From Paralithodes platypus (Eukaryota; Arthropoda; Malacostraca; Decapoda; Lithodidae), in the NCBI GenBank assembly GCA_032716605.1, contig CM064571.1, positions 10,856,405-10,920,404 on the forward strand: a stretch of DNA of 64,000 nucleotides, written 5' to 3'. The notes beneath the pieces are model-generated. The model searched no databases and was not told the origin of the DNA. It saw nothing but the letters and a program-made list of their open reading frames with translations. Every line of letters begins with the position of its first letter. Within the stretch, counting starts at the first letter, position 1. A program made the position numbers and the translations under genes. Shown here piece after piece: positions 10,994 through 22,150 of this stretch.

Positions 10994-12313
10994 CTAGATG
11001 CCAGAAAGCTTGGTTAGAGCTAGAGTAGGATAGTTTAGTGTATTTATTATTGATGAAAGAGTGCTTGGCAAGTCGAAGAACAGATTTGGCTTGATTCCGG
11101 GCAGAAACATAGTGAGAATGAGATTCTTCAGTTTTAAGGCGTCGGTACCGTTTGAATGCTTCCTCCTTGTTGTGGACAGCAGTAGAACAAGCGTGAGTGA
11201 TGAATAGAATTTGTTTGCATTAGACTGAAAGAAAGAAAATGGAATGTACGCTTCCATGCCCGAGAGGATTACCTCGGTATTGCGTTCAGCACTCTCCGAG
11301 GGTCCTCGGCCATGGAAGCAGAAGTCATTCCATGGGAAATAAAAATGGTACTGCCGGAGAGCCTCCCAGTCGGCAGCGCCAAAGTGCCACAAGCACCGCC
11401 GGCTGGGAGGATCGGGTGGCTGAACTGAAGAGATTGGACAGGTGACAGAGATAAGTTTATGATCGGAGGAGCCCATAGGAGAGAAAAGCTTGACAGTATA
11501 AGAAGAAGGGTTAGAAGTCAGAAATAAGTCAAGAATGTTGGGCCGATCTCCGAAGCGATCCGGGATACGGGTGGGTTGCTGGACCAGCTGCTCTAGGTCA
11601 TTTATGATAGAAAAGACGTAGGCTTGTTCATCAGGTTGGTCAGTAGTGTGAGAGTAGAGCCATTGGCGGTGGTGAACGTTGAAATCTCCTAAGATGGATA
11701 TTTCAGAGAAGGGAGAGATGAATAGAATGTGTTCCACTTTAGAGTTTAGATAGTCAAAGAATTTGGGAAAGTCGGTAGAGTTAGGGGAAAGATAGAGAGC
11801 ACAGAAATATTTAGTATGAGAATGACATAATAGTTTGAGCCATAAAGTTGAGAATTCAGAGGAGTCAAAATCGGGAACACGAGAGCAAGTGAGTTTGTTG
11901 TGCACGTATGCACAACATCTGCCTTTGGCTTTGAAACTAGGATAGAGAAAGTAGGAGGATACAGAGAAGGGGCTGCTGGAAGTTGTCTCTGATACCTGGG
12001 TTTCGGTGAGGAAAAGAAGATCAGGTTTGTAGGAGGAGAGATGGTGTTCGACGGAGTGAAAATTAGAGGAAATCCCGCGAATATTGCAAAGGTTGATAGT
12101 AAGAGTGACAGGCCGTGATCCAGAGCATTTAGAGGGGTCGTCAAGAAAAGGTCGGGCAGGTGTGGTGGCATTTATAGTCCCCCCCCCCCCTGGGGACTGC
12201 GAGGCTGGGCCTATGTTTATAAAAAAATAAAAAATAAAATTTGAAGGAGGAAGTGTGGTGTGCATGTTATGTGTAGTGAAGTGGATAGGAGGAGGAGGCG
12301 TTTGTGAGAGCAT
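10994..12313 (-). pseudogene. LINE A endonuclease frame
   Basis: A 439-codon frame whose middle is an APE-like endonuclease: INLCNIRGI (residues 73-81), FLTETQ (101-106, catalytic Glu), ILGDFNVHH (207-215), [10 protein letters not shown] (259-268) and SSDHKLISV (282-290). The first ~60 residues are proline/threonine-rich and include unrelated 5' sequence, so the true start cannot be fixed. After about residue 375 the frame departs from the sister copy at 14240-15160, showing a frameshift near 11200. Confidence 0.8.
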
Positions 12314-12350
12314 GCCTGACTACTCTCAGTGTAAGTGAGGCACAAAGGGA

Positions 12351-12352
<2 letters not shown>

Positions 12353-12411
<59 letters not shown>
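12353..12411. repeat. (TA)n microsatellite
   Basis: About 29 uninterrupted TA units. Confidence 0.9.
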
Positions 12412-12415
<4 letters not shown>

Positions 12416-12950
12416 AAGGTGTGGTTGAGTGGCCACTGAACTGGTAATCCAATGATCCCGGGTTCGAATCCTGATGTATCAATGGGAAGATATTATTGGG
12501 ATGGAATTTGTGTTGTACCTAGTATCAGTGCATTACCACAAAGCTCACCGAAACGCCAAAAAAAAAAAAAAAATACCCTCATTGCTCCCTAATTAAATAG
12601 CATCGTATGAATATTCCCATATTCACAATATGCTACATGGGGTCAATAACTAGTGAGTTCATTGCTCAATAGGTGGCGTTCTGAGAGTGAGGGTCCGAGT
12701 CTAATTGGTGAGACACTGAAGCACTGGAGCGAAGCAGCTTCAGAGATGTGGCTACTTCGAGCTGTGGGAGGGCAACCGTGCATCTTGCGAAGGCAAGATA
12801 TCGGGGGCTGGTAGTACCCCAAAGTGCTTCACATGTCTTACTCCCAAGACTGGAACGAGACCTCACCGGCTTCGCCGTTCAATGTACGGTTGAATGTACA
12901 GGCTCTCAGCCTATGCCCGAGAGGGAGTAGTTGGAATATAGAAAAAAATA
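12412..12950 (+). mobile_element. tRNA-derived SINE (SINE-1), plus strand
   Basis: Full-length second copy of the SINE at 8419-8913. The head carries an A-box-like TGGTTGAGTGG (about 12422) and a perfect B box GGTTCGAATCC (12461-12471). The body includes an internal A-run and a conserved 3' end GAGGGAGTAGTTGGAATATAG followed by a short A-rich tail. The head alone does not fold into an intact tRNA, so it is not a tRNA gene. Confidence 0.85.
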
Positions 12951-13072
12951 TATATACAGTATATATATTTATATATACAGTATATATAATACAGTATATA
13001 TATTTATATATACAGTATATATATACAGTATATATATTTATATATACAGTATATATAATACAGTAAATATAT
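12945..13072. repeat. (TA)n array with regular ACAG/TTTA interruptions
   Basis: TA-rich DNA in which TATATACAG and TATATTTA units alternate several times, a compound microsatellite between a SINE tail and a LINE 3' end. Confidence 0.85.
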
Positions 13073-13160
13073 TTTTTTTCTATGTGATTGAGGGAGGCAA
13101 AAGGCAGAACTGCCTATAGCGAGTGCCTCCCCCATAGTTGAAAGAGTGACAGGGCCAAAA

Positions 13161-13802
13161 TCAAGGGACGTTCGAGCCAAAATGCCTGAACACACAGAGT
13201 TTGAAGCAATTTAAGTCATAGGAAGAGGGAAATACTGATTCTGGGAGAGAGTTCCAGAGTTCAGCTGTTGAGTAGAAGAAAGTTTGAGAGTAACGTTTCA
13301 CTCTCGGGTTGGAGAGTTGCACAGAGTAGGGGTGGGATTGAGTTGCAAGACGGGTACCACATGCCCTACATAAAGGAGGTGGTATACACTGGGAAAGCTC
13401 TGAGGAACACTGATTATTATAGTAGCGATAGAATAGCGAGAGAGATGCAACATTGCGGCGGAGAGAGAGAGATTGCAGAGAGTTGGTGAGTGGAGGGGAG
13501 TTAATGATACGAAAGGCCTTCCTTTCCACTTTGTTTAGGAGAGCGGTGTGAGAGGAACCTCCCCACACATATGAACAATACTCAATACAAGGACGCACTA
13601 TGCCCCTGTACAGAGTAAGCAGCTGTGCAGGGGAAAAGAACCCCCTAAGGCGGTTGAGCGCACCCAGCTTCTGGGAGGCTGCCTTAGCAAGACTGGTAAT
13701 ATGGTCCTTCCAACTGAGAGCAGAAGAAAAGGAGACACCATGAATATTGAGAGAAGATGAAGGATTGATTTTTGTATTGTTGAAGAATAAGGGATAGTCC
13801 AC
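13161..13802 (-). pseudogene. LINE A RT thumb and C-terminal domain
   Basis: An open 213-codon frame, one of the best preserved of this family here. It contains HGVSFSSALSWKDHI (palm-side block), LGALNRLRGFFSPAQLL, RPCIEYCSYVWGGSSHTALL and, at the end, ELWNSLPESVFPSSYDLN. The 3' end of the frame gives the natural stop after FGSNVP shared by other copies. Confidence 0.8.
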
Positions 13803-14239
13803 TGGGAGTTCCTTACGGGTAGATAGATGGAGAAATTGGGTTTTGGAAGCATTAAAGGTAACAAGGATTTCTCTGCCCCAATTGGAGATAGTATTTAGAT
13901 CAGAATTTAAGAGTTCTATGGCGTCATTACGTTTGTCGTTGAGGGATTGCTGGCTTGGGCTTTCTGAAAACTAATGGATTAGTGTAAGGTTGAGTCGTCT
14001 GCGTATGAATGGATGGGAATTGAGGTACAGTTGAGGAGATCATTTATAAAAATTAGAAAGAGAATAGGAGATAGGACAGAGCCCTGAGGAACACCGGAGT
14101 TTATAGGGTGAGGAAGTGAACAGTGGCCGTCCACAACCGCGGCTATGGAACGGCCAGAAAGGAAATTAGAGACAAAGGCACAGATGGAGGGATAGAAACC
14201 GAAGGAGGGTAGTTTAGAAATTAAAGATTTGTGCCAGAC

Positions 14240-15160
14240 TCAATCGAAGGCTTTCGATATGTCTAGTGCAATAGAAAAAGTTTCACCGAATTCACGAAAG
14301 GAGGATGACCATGAGTTATTAAGATATGAAAGAAGATCACCAGTAGAGCGACCCTTAAGGAAGCCATACTGGCGATCTGAGAGCAGATTATGAGAAGAGA
14401 AATGCTTAAGAAATTTGGAAGCAAGAATAGTTTCAAAAACTTTAGAAAGACAAGAGATGAGAGCAATTGGACGATAGTTGGAGGGTTGAGAGTGGTCACC
14501 CTTCTTTGGGACAGGTTGAATGTGAGCAAATTTCCAGCATGAAGGGAAGACGTTAGAGGATAGACAGAGACGAAAGAGTTTGCCTAGGCAGGGAGTCAGC
14601 ACGGCAGCACAGTTTTTGAGAACAACAGGAGGAATACAGTCCAGACCGTACGCCTTATTAGTATTAAGCCCAGAGAGGGTAGAAAGTACATCTTTAGAAG
14701 AGATTAGGATATTAGGCATACGTAAGAGAGAGGAGGGTGGAGAGGGAGGAATAGCACCGGAATCATCCAAGGTGGAGCTTCTAGCAAAAGTTTGAGCGAA
14801 GAGTTTAGCTTTGTCAGAGGAAGAAGTGATGGTTGTGCCATCAGAGTGGAAAAGGGGAGGGAAAGACGAGGAAGAAAAATTGTTGGAGAGGTTTTTGGCT
14901 AGATGCCAGAAAGCTTGGGAAGAGCTAGAGTTGGATAGTTCAGTGCATTTATTATTGATGAAAGAGTGTTTGGCAAGTCGAAGAACAGATTTGGCTTGAT
15001 TCCGGGCAGAAACATAGGAAGAATGAGATTCTTGAGTTTTAAGGCGTCGGTACCGTTTGAATGCTTCCTCCTTATTGCGGACAACAGTAGAACAGGCATG
15101 AGTAAACCAAGATTTCTTAGCAATAGTTTGAGAGAAAGAGAATGGAATGTATGCTTCCAT
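14240..15160 (-). pseudogene. LINE A linker and RT N-terminal part
   Basis: A 306-codon frame. Residues 1-120 are the basic linker between endonuclease and RT ([18 protein letters not shown]). Residues 165-306 are RT: LNTNKAYGLDCIPPVVLK, PVPKKGDHSQPSNYRPIAL, SDRQYGFLKGRSTGDLLSYL and IALDISKAFD, where a stop interrupts the palm domain. The stop falls inside an otherwise conserved motif, so the copy cannot encode an active enzyme as it stands. Confidence 0.8.
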
Positions 15161-15243
15161 GCCCGATAGGATTACCTCGGTAATGCGTTCAGCACTCTCC
15201 GAGGGTCCCCGGCCACGGAAACAGAAATTATTCCATGGGAATG

Positions 15244-15246
<3 letters not shown>

Positions 15247-15294
<48 letters not shown>
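15247..15294. repeat. (TA)n microsatellite
   Basis: About 24 TA units, followed by a degenerate CA-rich stretch to 15390. Confidence 0.9.
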
Positions 15295-15296
<2 letters not shown>

Positions 15297-15429
15297 ACTT
15301 GTGCTAACACATTCACATTAACTCATGAATGCACACACTCACTGACTCCCTTACACACACACACACATACACACGCACACACACAATTATTGCAGACACG
15401 AGTGTTCTAGCAGTTTAGCCTACCCAATA

Positions 15430-15600
15430 TTCATGAACCAGCTCTTCAGTCTTTGTAAAAATTAGATCAAGTGTACTTTTTACCGCGTGTGGGAACTTTA
15501 ATAAATTGCTTCATGCGGAATCTTGTTGTTAGGTCTCGAAGGGCAACTCCTTGTAATTGTGGATCTGCAGCACCTCCTCGTACCACTTCAGCTTTCTAGT
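15430..15600 (-). pseudogene. Relic of a LINE endonuclease C-terminus
   Basis: On the minus strand, two frames joined by a frameshift give RMKQFIKVPTRGK followed by STLDLIFTKTEELVHEY, the kind of sequence found just before the SDH motif in non-LTR endonucleases. It is a short isolated fragment and the clade cannot be told. Confidence 0.45.
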
Positions 15601-15616
15601 TAATTACCACACACTT

Positions 15617-15630
<14 letters not shown>

Positions 15631-15704
<74 letters not shown>

Positions 15705-15793
15705 TTAGTGCGTGTGTTGGTGTGCTTGTGCGAATGTGTGTGGGTCGGTGGGTGGGTATGACTGTGTGTGTGTAGGTCGGTAGGTGGGTCTGA

Positions 15794-15839
<46 letters not shown>

Positions 15840-15910
15840 TAATGCTTGTGTGTGTGTGTGAGTGAATGTGGGGGGGTATGAATGTATGCTTGCAGCTTGT
15901 GTGTGTGTGT
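15631..15910. repeat. Compound (TA)n-(GT)n microsatellite
   Basis: TA run (15631-15690) passing directly into GT repeats and imperfect GT-rich DNA to about 15910. Confidence 0.9.
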
Positions 15911-16006
15911 GTTCTGTTATCGATAGTTTGTGTTGGGGTGGGGAAGTGCCTCATCTTACGGACATTTATGGTGGAATGGGCGTATTTATTCGCTACTTTA
16001 TTTATC

Positions 16007-16328
16007 TTACAACTATTTTTTTAGTTTCCTCCCTAGACTTCCATCATGCTTAAAAAAAACACCCCTTAGACTAGATAAATTTATAATTTTTTCGGTAGAA
16101 AAATGTCCCGGCCGAAGGTCGGTTTTACCTACAATTACAGGCTCGCTATTGTTCGCCAGGAAAAAATCGACACCTAAATGGCACGAAAGGTCTTTTTACT
16201 GACAATTAAAGGGGGTGAAAGGTCTTAAAATCGTCAAACTAATGGGCCGAACGTCTTAAAATCTGAAAACTAATGGGACTAAACATGAGGGAGAAGGGGG
16301 GCCAGAAAACCCGACCATCACCCCTTAT
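16007..16328 (+). mobile_element. TTAA-type element, family F3, copy 2 (decayed ends)
   Basis: Aligns with 37557-37938 over its length: TTTTAGTTT...CTAGAC near the left, hairpin TTTTTTCGGTAGAAAAA (about 16088), hairpin CCGGCCGAAGGTCGG (about 16107), core GCTCGCTATTGTTCGCC (about 16142) and AAAAATCGACACCTAAATGG. The borders read TTAC and TTAT, one base each from TTAA. No coding capacity. Confidence 0.65.
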
Positions 16329-16770
16329 GGTACAGTACAAAGTAAACGTTGATCTTTTATTTTACGGTCACAGGACAGGCAGAAACATTGCCAATATATG
16401 ACCGTAATGCTAACGGTCAAAAGTATATCTAACCATCAACATTACTAGCGCCTTACCGTCCTATTGCAGTAAGTTTGAGGCATTATACAGTTATAAACCT
16501 AATATTGAATAAGGTTTTTGAAAGTAATAATCTTTTAACGGTAATTTTAATCAAAACAAAATTACAGTGTCAGGCTGAACATAATTTCTGAAATTTTATT
16601 GGAAGAGAATGTCCTAATCTCTTGGAAAATATTGACCCTATAGGAATGCACAATTTATGTTTTTTAGAAAGGCCGTGTATGCGAATTTATTACCTTCGTT
16701 TCTGACAGAATGTGTTATATTTACCACATAAAGCATTATTTCAGCTCCATGTGCATATATTTTACTTGTA
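16329..16770. other. AT-rich spacer, nothing recognised
   Basis: No supported feature between the TTAA-type element and the next LINE. Confidence 0.5.
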
Positions 16771-16774
16771 TGAT

Positions 16775-18335
16775 GAACCTGTTGTTCTCAAAAACTGTGC
16801 TTCCGTGCTGACTCCCTGCCTAGGCAAACTCTTTCGTCTCTGTCTCTCCTCCAACGTCTTCTTCTTCATGCTGGAAGTTTGCTCACATTCAACCTGTCCC
16901 AAAGAAGGGTGACCACTCTCAACCCTCCAACTATCGTCCAATTGCTCTCATTTCTTGTCTTTCTAAAGTTTTTGAAACTATTCTTGCTTCCAAATTTCTT
17001 AAGCATTTCTCTTCTCATAATCTGCTCTCAGATCGCCAGTATGGGTTCTTATGGGTCGCTCTACTGGTGATCTTCTTTCATATCTTACTAACTCTTGGTC
17101 ATCCTCCTTTCGGGACTTCGGTGAGACTTTTTCTATTGCACTAGACATATCGAAATCCTTCGATAGAGTCTGGCATAAATCTTTAATTTCTAAACTACCC
17201 TCCTTCGGTTTCTATCCCTCCATCTGTGCCTTTGTCTCTAATTTCCTTTCCGGCCGTTCCATAGCCGCGGTTGTGGACGGCCTTGTTCACTTCCTCACCC
17301 TATAAACTCCGGTGTTCCTCAGGGCTCTGTCCTATCTCCTATTCTCTTTCTAATTTTTATAAATGATCTCCTTAACTGTACCTTAATTCCCATCCATGCA
17401 TACGCAGACGACTCAACCTTACACTACTCCATTACTTTTTCAGAACGCCCCAGCCAGCAATCCCTCAACGACAAACGTAATGAAGCCATAGAACTCTTAA
17501 ATTCTGATCTAAATACTATTTCCAATTGGGGCAGAGAAAACCTTGTTAACTTTAATGCTTCCAAAACCCAATTTCTCCATCTATCTACCCGTCAGGATCT
17601 CCCAGCGGACTATCCCTTATTCTTCAACAATACAAAAATCAACCCTTCATCTTCTCTCAATATTCTTGGTGTCTCTTTTTCTTCTGCTCTCATTTGGAAG
17701 GACCATATTACCAGTCTTGCTAAGGCAGCCTCCCAGAAGCTGGGTGTGCTCAACTGCCTTAGGGGGTTCTTTTCCCCTGCACAGCTTCTTGCTCTGTACA
17801 GGGGCATAGTGCGCCCTTGTATTGAGTATTGTTCACATGTGTGGAGAGGTTCCTCTCACACCGCTCTCCTAGACAAGGTTGAAAGGAAGGCCTTTCGTAT
17901 CATTAACTCCCGTCCACTCACCAACTCTCTGTAATCTCTCTCTCTCCGCCGCAATGTTGCATCTCTCTCGCTATTCTATCGCTACTATAATAATCAGTGT
18001 TCCTCAGAGCTATCCCAGTGTATACCACCTCCTTTACGTAGGGCACGTGGTACCCGTCTTGCAACTCAATCCCACCCCTACTCTGTGCAACTCTCCAACC
18101 CAAGAGTGAAACGTTACTCTCAAACTTTCTTCTACTCAACAGCTGAGCTCTGGAACTCTCTCCCAGAATCAGTTTTTCCCGCTTCCTATGACTTAAATTG
18201 CTTCAAACTCCGTGTGTCCAGGCATTTTGGCTCGAACGTCCCTTGATTTTGGCCCTGTCACTCTTTCAACTATGGGGGAGGCACTCGCTATAGGCAGTTA
18301 TGCCTTTTGCCTCCCTCAATCACATAGAAAACAAA
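16775..18335 (+). mobile_element. LINE family A, plus-strand RT copy
   Basis: A 5'-truncated plus-strand copy starting in the RT fingers (VVLKNCASVLTPCLGKLFRL) and running to the 3' end (CTCAATCACATAGAAAA). RT blocks visible are NYRPIAL (frame-shifted), ALDISKSFDRVWHKSL, the active-site box HAYADDSTLHYS (about 17400) and the C-terminal domain (17746-18240). Single-base changes break the frame near 16900, 17050, 17310, 17540 and at 17934, where a stop lies in the NSLQSLSL block. It is the opposite orientation of the other four long fragments nearby. Confidence 0.85.
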
Positions 18336-18339
18336 AATG

Positions 18340-18900
18340 TGAACAGTGAGGGCCAGAACAAAGTTGTAAATAGCAAATATCTAGTGAAAAACGTATATTT
18401 GTTGTAGGAGGGGGTACATGGAGGTGAGAGAGAGAGAACGACAAAGATGTGCTTCCTGGGACTGTTTGAGGCAGATTGACAGTCCCACCTGTCTTTTGCG
18501 CATGTGAAGGGGACGAGGGAGTGTGGAAGATCGTGACTCATCACATTTCGTGCAGGGAAAGGAAGTGGGCGGAGAAAGAGGGGGAAGGAGAGGGAGGGTG
18601 GCGGGGGGTAGGGCACGTGTGAGGGAGAACAAGGAGGTATGGTAGAGGTGAGTATGCCTCTTAATCACAATCATAGCACTCCACTCCACCTTTGACACAA
18701 CACATTTCATTCAGAGTATGGGCATAAAACTGTTACTCATTTGATCTTAAATTGGTCAAAGAAAAGCAAGATCACCTCCTAGGTACAGTAGTTAACGCAG
18801 TTCTTTCCTTAAAAAGGGCAATGCTCTGCCCATGGTGCAAGATCTTAATACAACACATATGACCTACATTAGACTGTGTCGGCGATGTAGCTGTACGTTA
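18340..18900. other. Spacer, nothing recognised
   Basis: Contains purine-rich plus-strand DNA (18420-18660) but no supported gene, tRNA box or repeat family. Confidence 0.4.
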
Positions 18901-18904
18901 TGTA

Positions 18905-19132
18905 GCAGATGGAATACTTACCGTAGCTGTTTTTGTATTTCCAAAGACTGCCTAGCCGAGCAGTCCCGAGTCCGGTTAACCGAGGGGGTCTAGGGGAGAT
19001 GAGATCTGTCTCTGGTAGGGCAGCGGGGGAGGGGATCACTAGCCCACGGGCTTGAACCCCCGGGCCAATAACCCCGCCGAGCGCAGCCCCTCTTGCAGTG
19101 CTACCCAATTGGGCGATCTCGATCAGAGGCTC
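18905..19132 (-). mobile_element. tRNA-derived SINE-like element (SINE-2)
   Basis: On the minus strand a GC-rich tRNA-like head is seen: A-box-like CCAATTGGGTAGCACTGC (about 19112-19095) and B box GGTTCAAGCCC (about 19060-19048), 40 bases apart. The fold is not an intact cloverleaf. The body continues to about 18905. Single copy in this window. Confidence 0.55.
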
Positions 19133-19254
19133 TGATATGGAAGTAAAGAGAGACCATACCCTGCCCTTGTTATCCTGTTTGTGGGAAATTATAAGTCAGC
19201 AATATATCAACCACAACCGCTTATGAGAGATTTCCACTCTATAGGATTTTTTTT

Positions 19255-19735
19255 CCGATGTGTATGAAGGAGACAAAAGACAGGTTGCCTGTAAAAAGTG
19301 TCTCCCCCCAAAGACAAACGAGTGACAAGGCCAAACTCAAGGGACATTGGGGTCAAAATACCTGGACACACAAAGTTTAAAGCAGTCTAAGCCATAGGAT
19401 GAAGGAAAGATTGATTGTGGGGGAGAGTTCCAGAGTTCACTTGTTGAATACATATGCCAATTCTTGGGTTGGAGAGCATGACAAAATAGGAGTGGGACTA
19501 TGTTGAAAGGCGGGTGCCTCACACTCGCCGCAAGGGAGGGGGTATGCACTGAGAGAGCTCTGAAGAACACTGATTGTTGTAATAGTGATAGTAGAGTGAA
19601 AGAGATGCAACATTGTGACGTGTAGAAAGAGATTGTAGGGAACTAGTAAGAGGAAGCGAGTTGACGTGACAAAATGCTTTGGACTCTACTCTTTCCAGAA
19701 GTGCGGAAACTTTGCGGAGGTGAAGAAACCACGGA
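19255..19735 (-). mobile_element. LINE family A, diverged 3' fragment
   Basis: Minus-strand LINE A 3' end, clearly older than the other copies: the encoded block ELWNSPPQSIFPSSYGLDCFK (19337-19570) and the 3' untranslated part match with many substitutions and a deletion. It may be a related subfamily. Confidence 0.7.
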
Positions 19736-19889
19736 GTAGATTTGCTTTCTCCATTATATTACATGAGTGTACTTCCTTGTTGGGGTACACTGGGTATGAT
19801 ATATTTCTTTAGAGTTTAGTATGTTAAAATCTATATGTATATAATATGCTTATAGTGTACTGTACATCCGTGTGTTGATAATAAGTGAT

Positions 19890-20195
19890 AATGTGCTATT
19901 ACAATTCCATGTATAATACAAGGCAATTTATTCTATTTACAACACAATGCAAGGTTTTCAATTTATAGTACAAGGAAAGGTATTCCATGTATAAGCAAGA
20001 TATTCCATATAAAACAGAAACAAGGTATTATATTTGTAATACAAGGCAAGGTATTCTATTTGTAATACAAGGCAAGGTATATCATGTATAACATAATACA
20101 AGGTATTCCATGTATAATACAAAGCGAGTACTTCCATGTATAACACAATGCAAGATACAGTATGTCACGTATAACACTAGGCAAGGTATTCCAGA
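19890..20195. repeat. Degenerate minisatellite, ~25-30 bp unit
   Basis: Repeated variants of CAAGGTATTCCATGTATAA. The array resumes at 20660-20790 on the other side of a SINE, so it was one array before that insertion. Confidence 0.75.
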
Positions 20196-20657
20196 TGTTA
20201 TATATTTTTTTCTCTCTCAAACTCAGGACTGTTTTCTGTTCAGTAGCCTGTAACTCTCACGAGGCTCCGAGATTATCGACTGAAGTTTCGAGATGTTGGA
20301 TGCTTCATATGTGTCGCACTAGATGGTCTTAGTGGAGCTTCAAAGTGTTGGTTGCTTCCTTTCGGCACACTAGATTATATCACTTTAGTTATACACGTCA
20401 CTTGATTTGGAGAGAGCTGCTATACGGTCGTTCACAGCATCTTCGAATATGGTCAGGCATCTTCTATGCTACGAATTGGTGATGGTATAGGGCATATTTT
20501 CTTGACGTGTCTGTGTACCCAAGATATTTGTAAAACAGCAGGAACGTTCAGATCACCTCAGGAAAACCCTGACGTATGCAGTGGACTCGCACTGAGGTCA
20601 TTTTGGTCTGCAGTCCACGACGCTATCCACTGTGCTATCGCCTCCCCCAAACACAAT
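20196..20657 (-). mobile_element. tRNA-derived SINE (SINE-3) inside the minisatellite
   Basis: On the minus strand: A-box-like TAGCACAGTGGATAGCG (about 20640) and B-box-like GTGCGAGTCC (about 20591), then a ~370-bp body ending in T-rich DNA at 20200 (an A-rich tail on the element strand). It splits the minisatellite at 20195/20658. Confidence 0.65.
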
Positions 20658-20795
20658 GTATAACACAATGCAAGGTATTCCATGTGTAACCCAGTGCAAG
20701 GTATTCAATATACAGTGTAATACAAAATAATGTATTCCATTTATAATACAAGGTAAGGCATCTCATTTACAATACATGGCAAAGTATTCAGTTTG
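20658..20795. repeat. Degenerate minisatellite, right part
   Basis: Same CAAGGTATTCCATG-type unit as 19890-20195. Confidence 0.7.
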
Positions 20796-20941
20796 GCATC
20801 TATTTAAAAAATATGATGATATTCTCACTCTGGGTTTTATTCGTCTTCCAGGTAGCTCAGTTATTGGCTATCGCGGTCACCTGCTCCACACAAAGGAACA
20901 ATTATAGAGGAGAGAGAGAGAGAGTGTTTTCTAACCTGGTT

Positions 20942-20943
<2 letters not shown>

Positions 20944-20982
<39 letters not shown>

Positions 20983-20985
20983 TGT
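20944..20985. repeat. (TA)n microsatellite
   Basis: About 19 TA units ending in ACTGTACAT. Confidence 0.9.
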
Positions 20986-21116
20986 ACATATTTATATGTA
21001 TATACATACAAACATAAATACACACAATGTACAATGTAACTGCGTTGTACCCAACTACCCACCACTAGTTGAAACTAGTTATACTGAAGCACTAACTTCT
21101 TAATTCCATTTCTAAT

Positions 21117-21145
21117 TCTCTCTCTCTCTCTCTCTTTCGCTCTCG

Positions 21146-21205
<60 letters not shown>
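21117..21205. repeat. (CT)n microsatellite
   Basis: CT run with several CG interruptions in its first third. Confidence 0.9.
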
Positions 21206-21208
<3 letters not shown>

Positions 21209-21825
21209 ATTAAAGTTTGGAAATACATTAGTGGTGTCAGTTAAACAAGTGTTTACATAGTAAAGTTGTGGTACGTCCAGGACTGTAAACACATACAGGT
21301 ATAAGTAGTCTACATACAGCATATACATACATGCATGCATTAATGCATACTATAGTAGGTTACATACATACATGCATTCATGCAAACTCACATTCGCGTA
21401 AGCAGACGGGTACAGATATGAATATAACACTTATAAAAATGTATAACACAGAAGCCTATTATTTGTTTTTAAGAAATGTTATTATGAAACTCATAACTAC
21501 ATCTTTTGGTTCTCTGCTAATTGGCAGCAGATGCTGTAAAATACCAAATTCATATAGTCACATTTCTTATAAATGTAGACACAATATGTTCGACACATGC
21601 CGAACGTCAGCGTAGCACATTTGAACAGGTTTATTAATTTTGTAATGTATGTGAATTATTTGATCCATCAAACTCTATCCCTAAAAGTTATAGACATGGA
21701 CAAGAAAACATTGGAATACATGAATGTAATTACAATTAGTCACACCTTAAACTTAATACAAATGGTTGGGTTCCATTTGATTTTGCATGTAAACATGTAA
21801 AATCTAGCTATAATATAAACTGATA
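21206..21825. other. AT-rich spacer, nothing recognised
   Basis: Some CATACATACATGCAT-type short repeats near 21320-21390 and nothing else that can be supported. Confidence 0.4.
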
Positions 21826-21827
21826 TA

Positions 21828-21864
<37 letters not shown>

Positions 21865-21881
21865 CAGTATATATATATATA

Positions 21882-21954
<73 letters not shown>

Positions 21955-21957
21955 TGT
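21826..21957. repeat. (TA)n microsatellite with ACTG/CATA breaks
   Basis: TA-rich run of ~130 bp abutting the Penelope-like terminus. Confidence 0.9.
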
Positions 21958-21984
21958 TAGTATAGCCAGGTAATACATTTTCTT

Positions 21985-22127
21985 TAAGACAGATGATCGA
22001 GGTTAAAAGAAGAGGCTATTTCTGCATTCAATATTTTATTGTTAAGGTTTTCAATATTTCTAATCAGCCGTCTTTGAGGTTCAGTAAGAAGGTGGATAAG
22101 GGTGACAAAGTTTGTGGTTAAAATCCG
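21985..22127 (-). pseudogene. PLE N-terminal coding start inside pseudo-LTR, copy 1
   Basis: An open stretch encoding TLIHLLTEPQRRLIRNIENL and further to a stop after SSFNLDHLS. The initiating ATG seen in the other two copies (23792, 33748) is changed to ACA here. Finding a protein start in a 3' terminal repeat fits a pseudo-LTR. Confidence 0.65.
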
Positions 22128-22150
22128 ACGTTTCGATAGACACCTAACAT
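22100..22150 (-). ncRNA. Hammerhead-ribozyme-like motif, copy 1 (core mutated)
   Basis: On the minus strand the layout is CTAAAGA, a 15-nt stem-loop, GAAACGTC. The core G5 is replaced by A (CTAAAGA instead of CTGANGA), so activity is not expected. It lies immediately upstream of the PLE start region, as in the two other copies. Confidence 0.55.

Larger units (their letters stand above)
9176..12240 (-). mobile_element. LINE family A, longest copy (~3 kb)
   Basis: The most complete copy of the LINE: endonuclease at 12125-11400, linker with a C-x-rich region, reverse transcriptase about 10700-9750, and the conserved C-terminal domain to 9176. The reading frame is broken at least at about 11200, 10310 and 9700. 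In the RT active site the box reads YADN (about 10085) rather than YADD, so the second catalytic Asp is lost. The protein blocks (for example PCIEYCSHVWGGSSHTA, ELWNSLPESVFPSSYDLN) resemble LINE proteins widespread in decapod genomes; clade assignment (Jockey/CR1 group) is from general knowledge. Confidence 0.85.
13075..15246 (-). mobile_element. LINE family A, RT copy (5' truncated)
   Basis: Minus-strand LINE A from the end of the endonuclease to the 3' end, flanked on both sides by (TA)n. It contains the linker and RT fingers (14240-15160), the YADD box (about 14000) and the C-terminal domain (13161-13802). Breaks at 14239 (stop after the palm motif DISKAFD) and about 13870 separate the frames. 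The 5' end disappears into a (TA)n run at 15247, where the copy at 9.2 kb continues. Confidence 0.85.

Noticed and set aside
20850..20900. tRNA-like A box (TAGCTCAGTTATTGG)
   Set aside because: No B box or acceptor pairing in the expected place.
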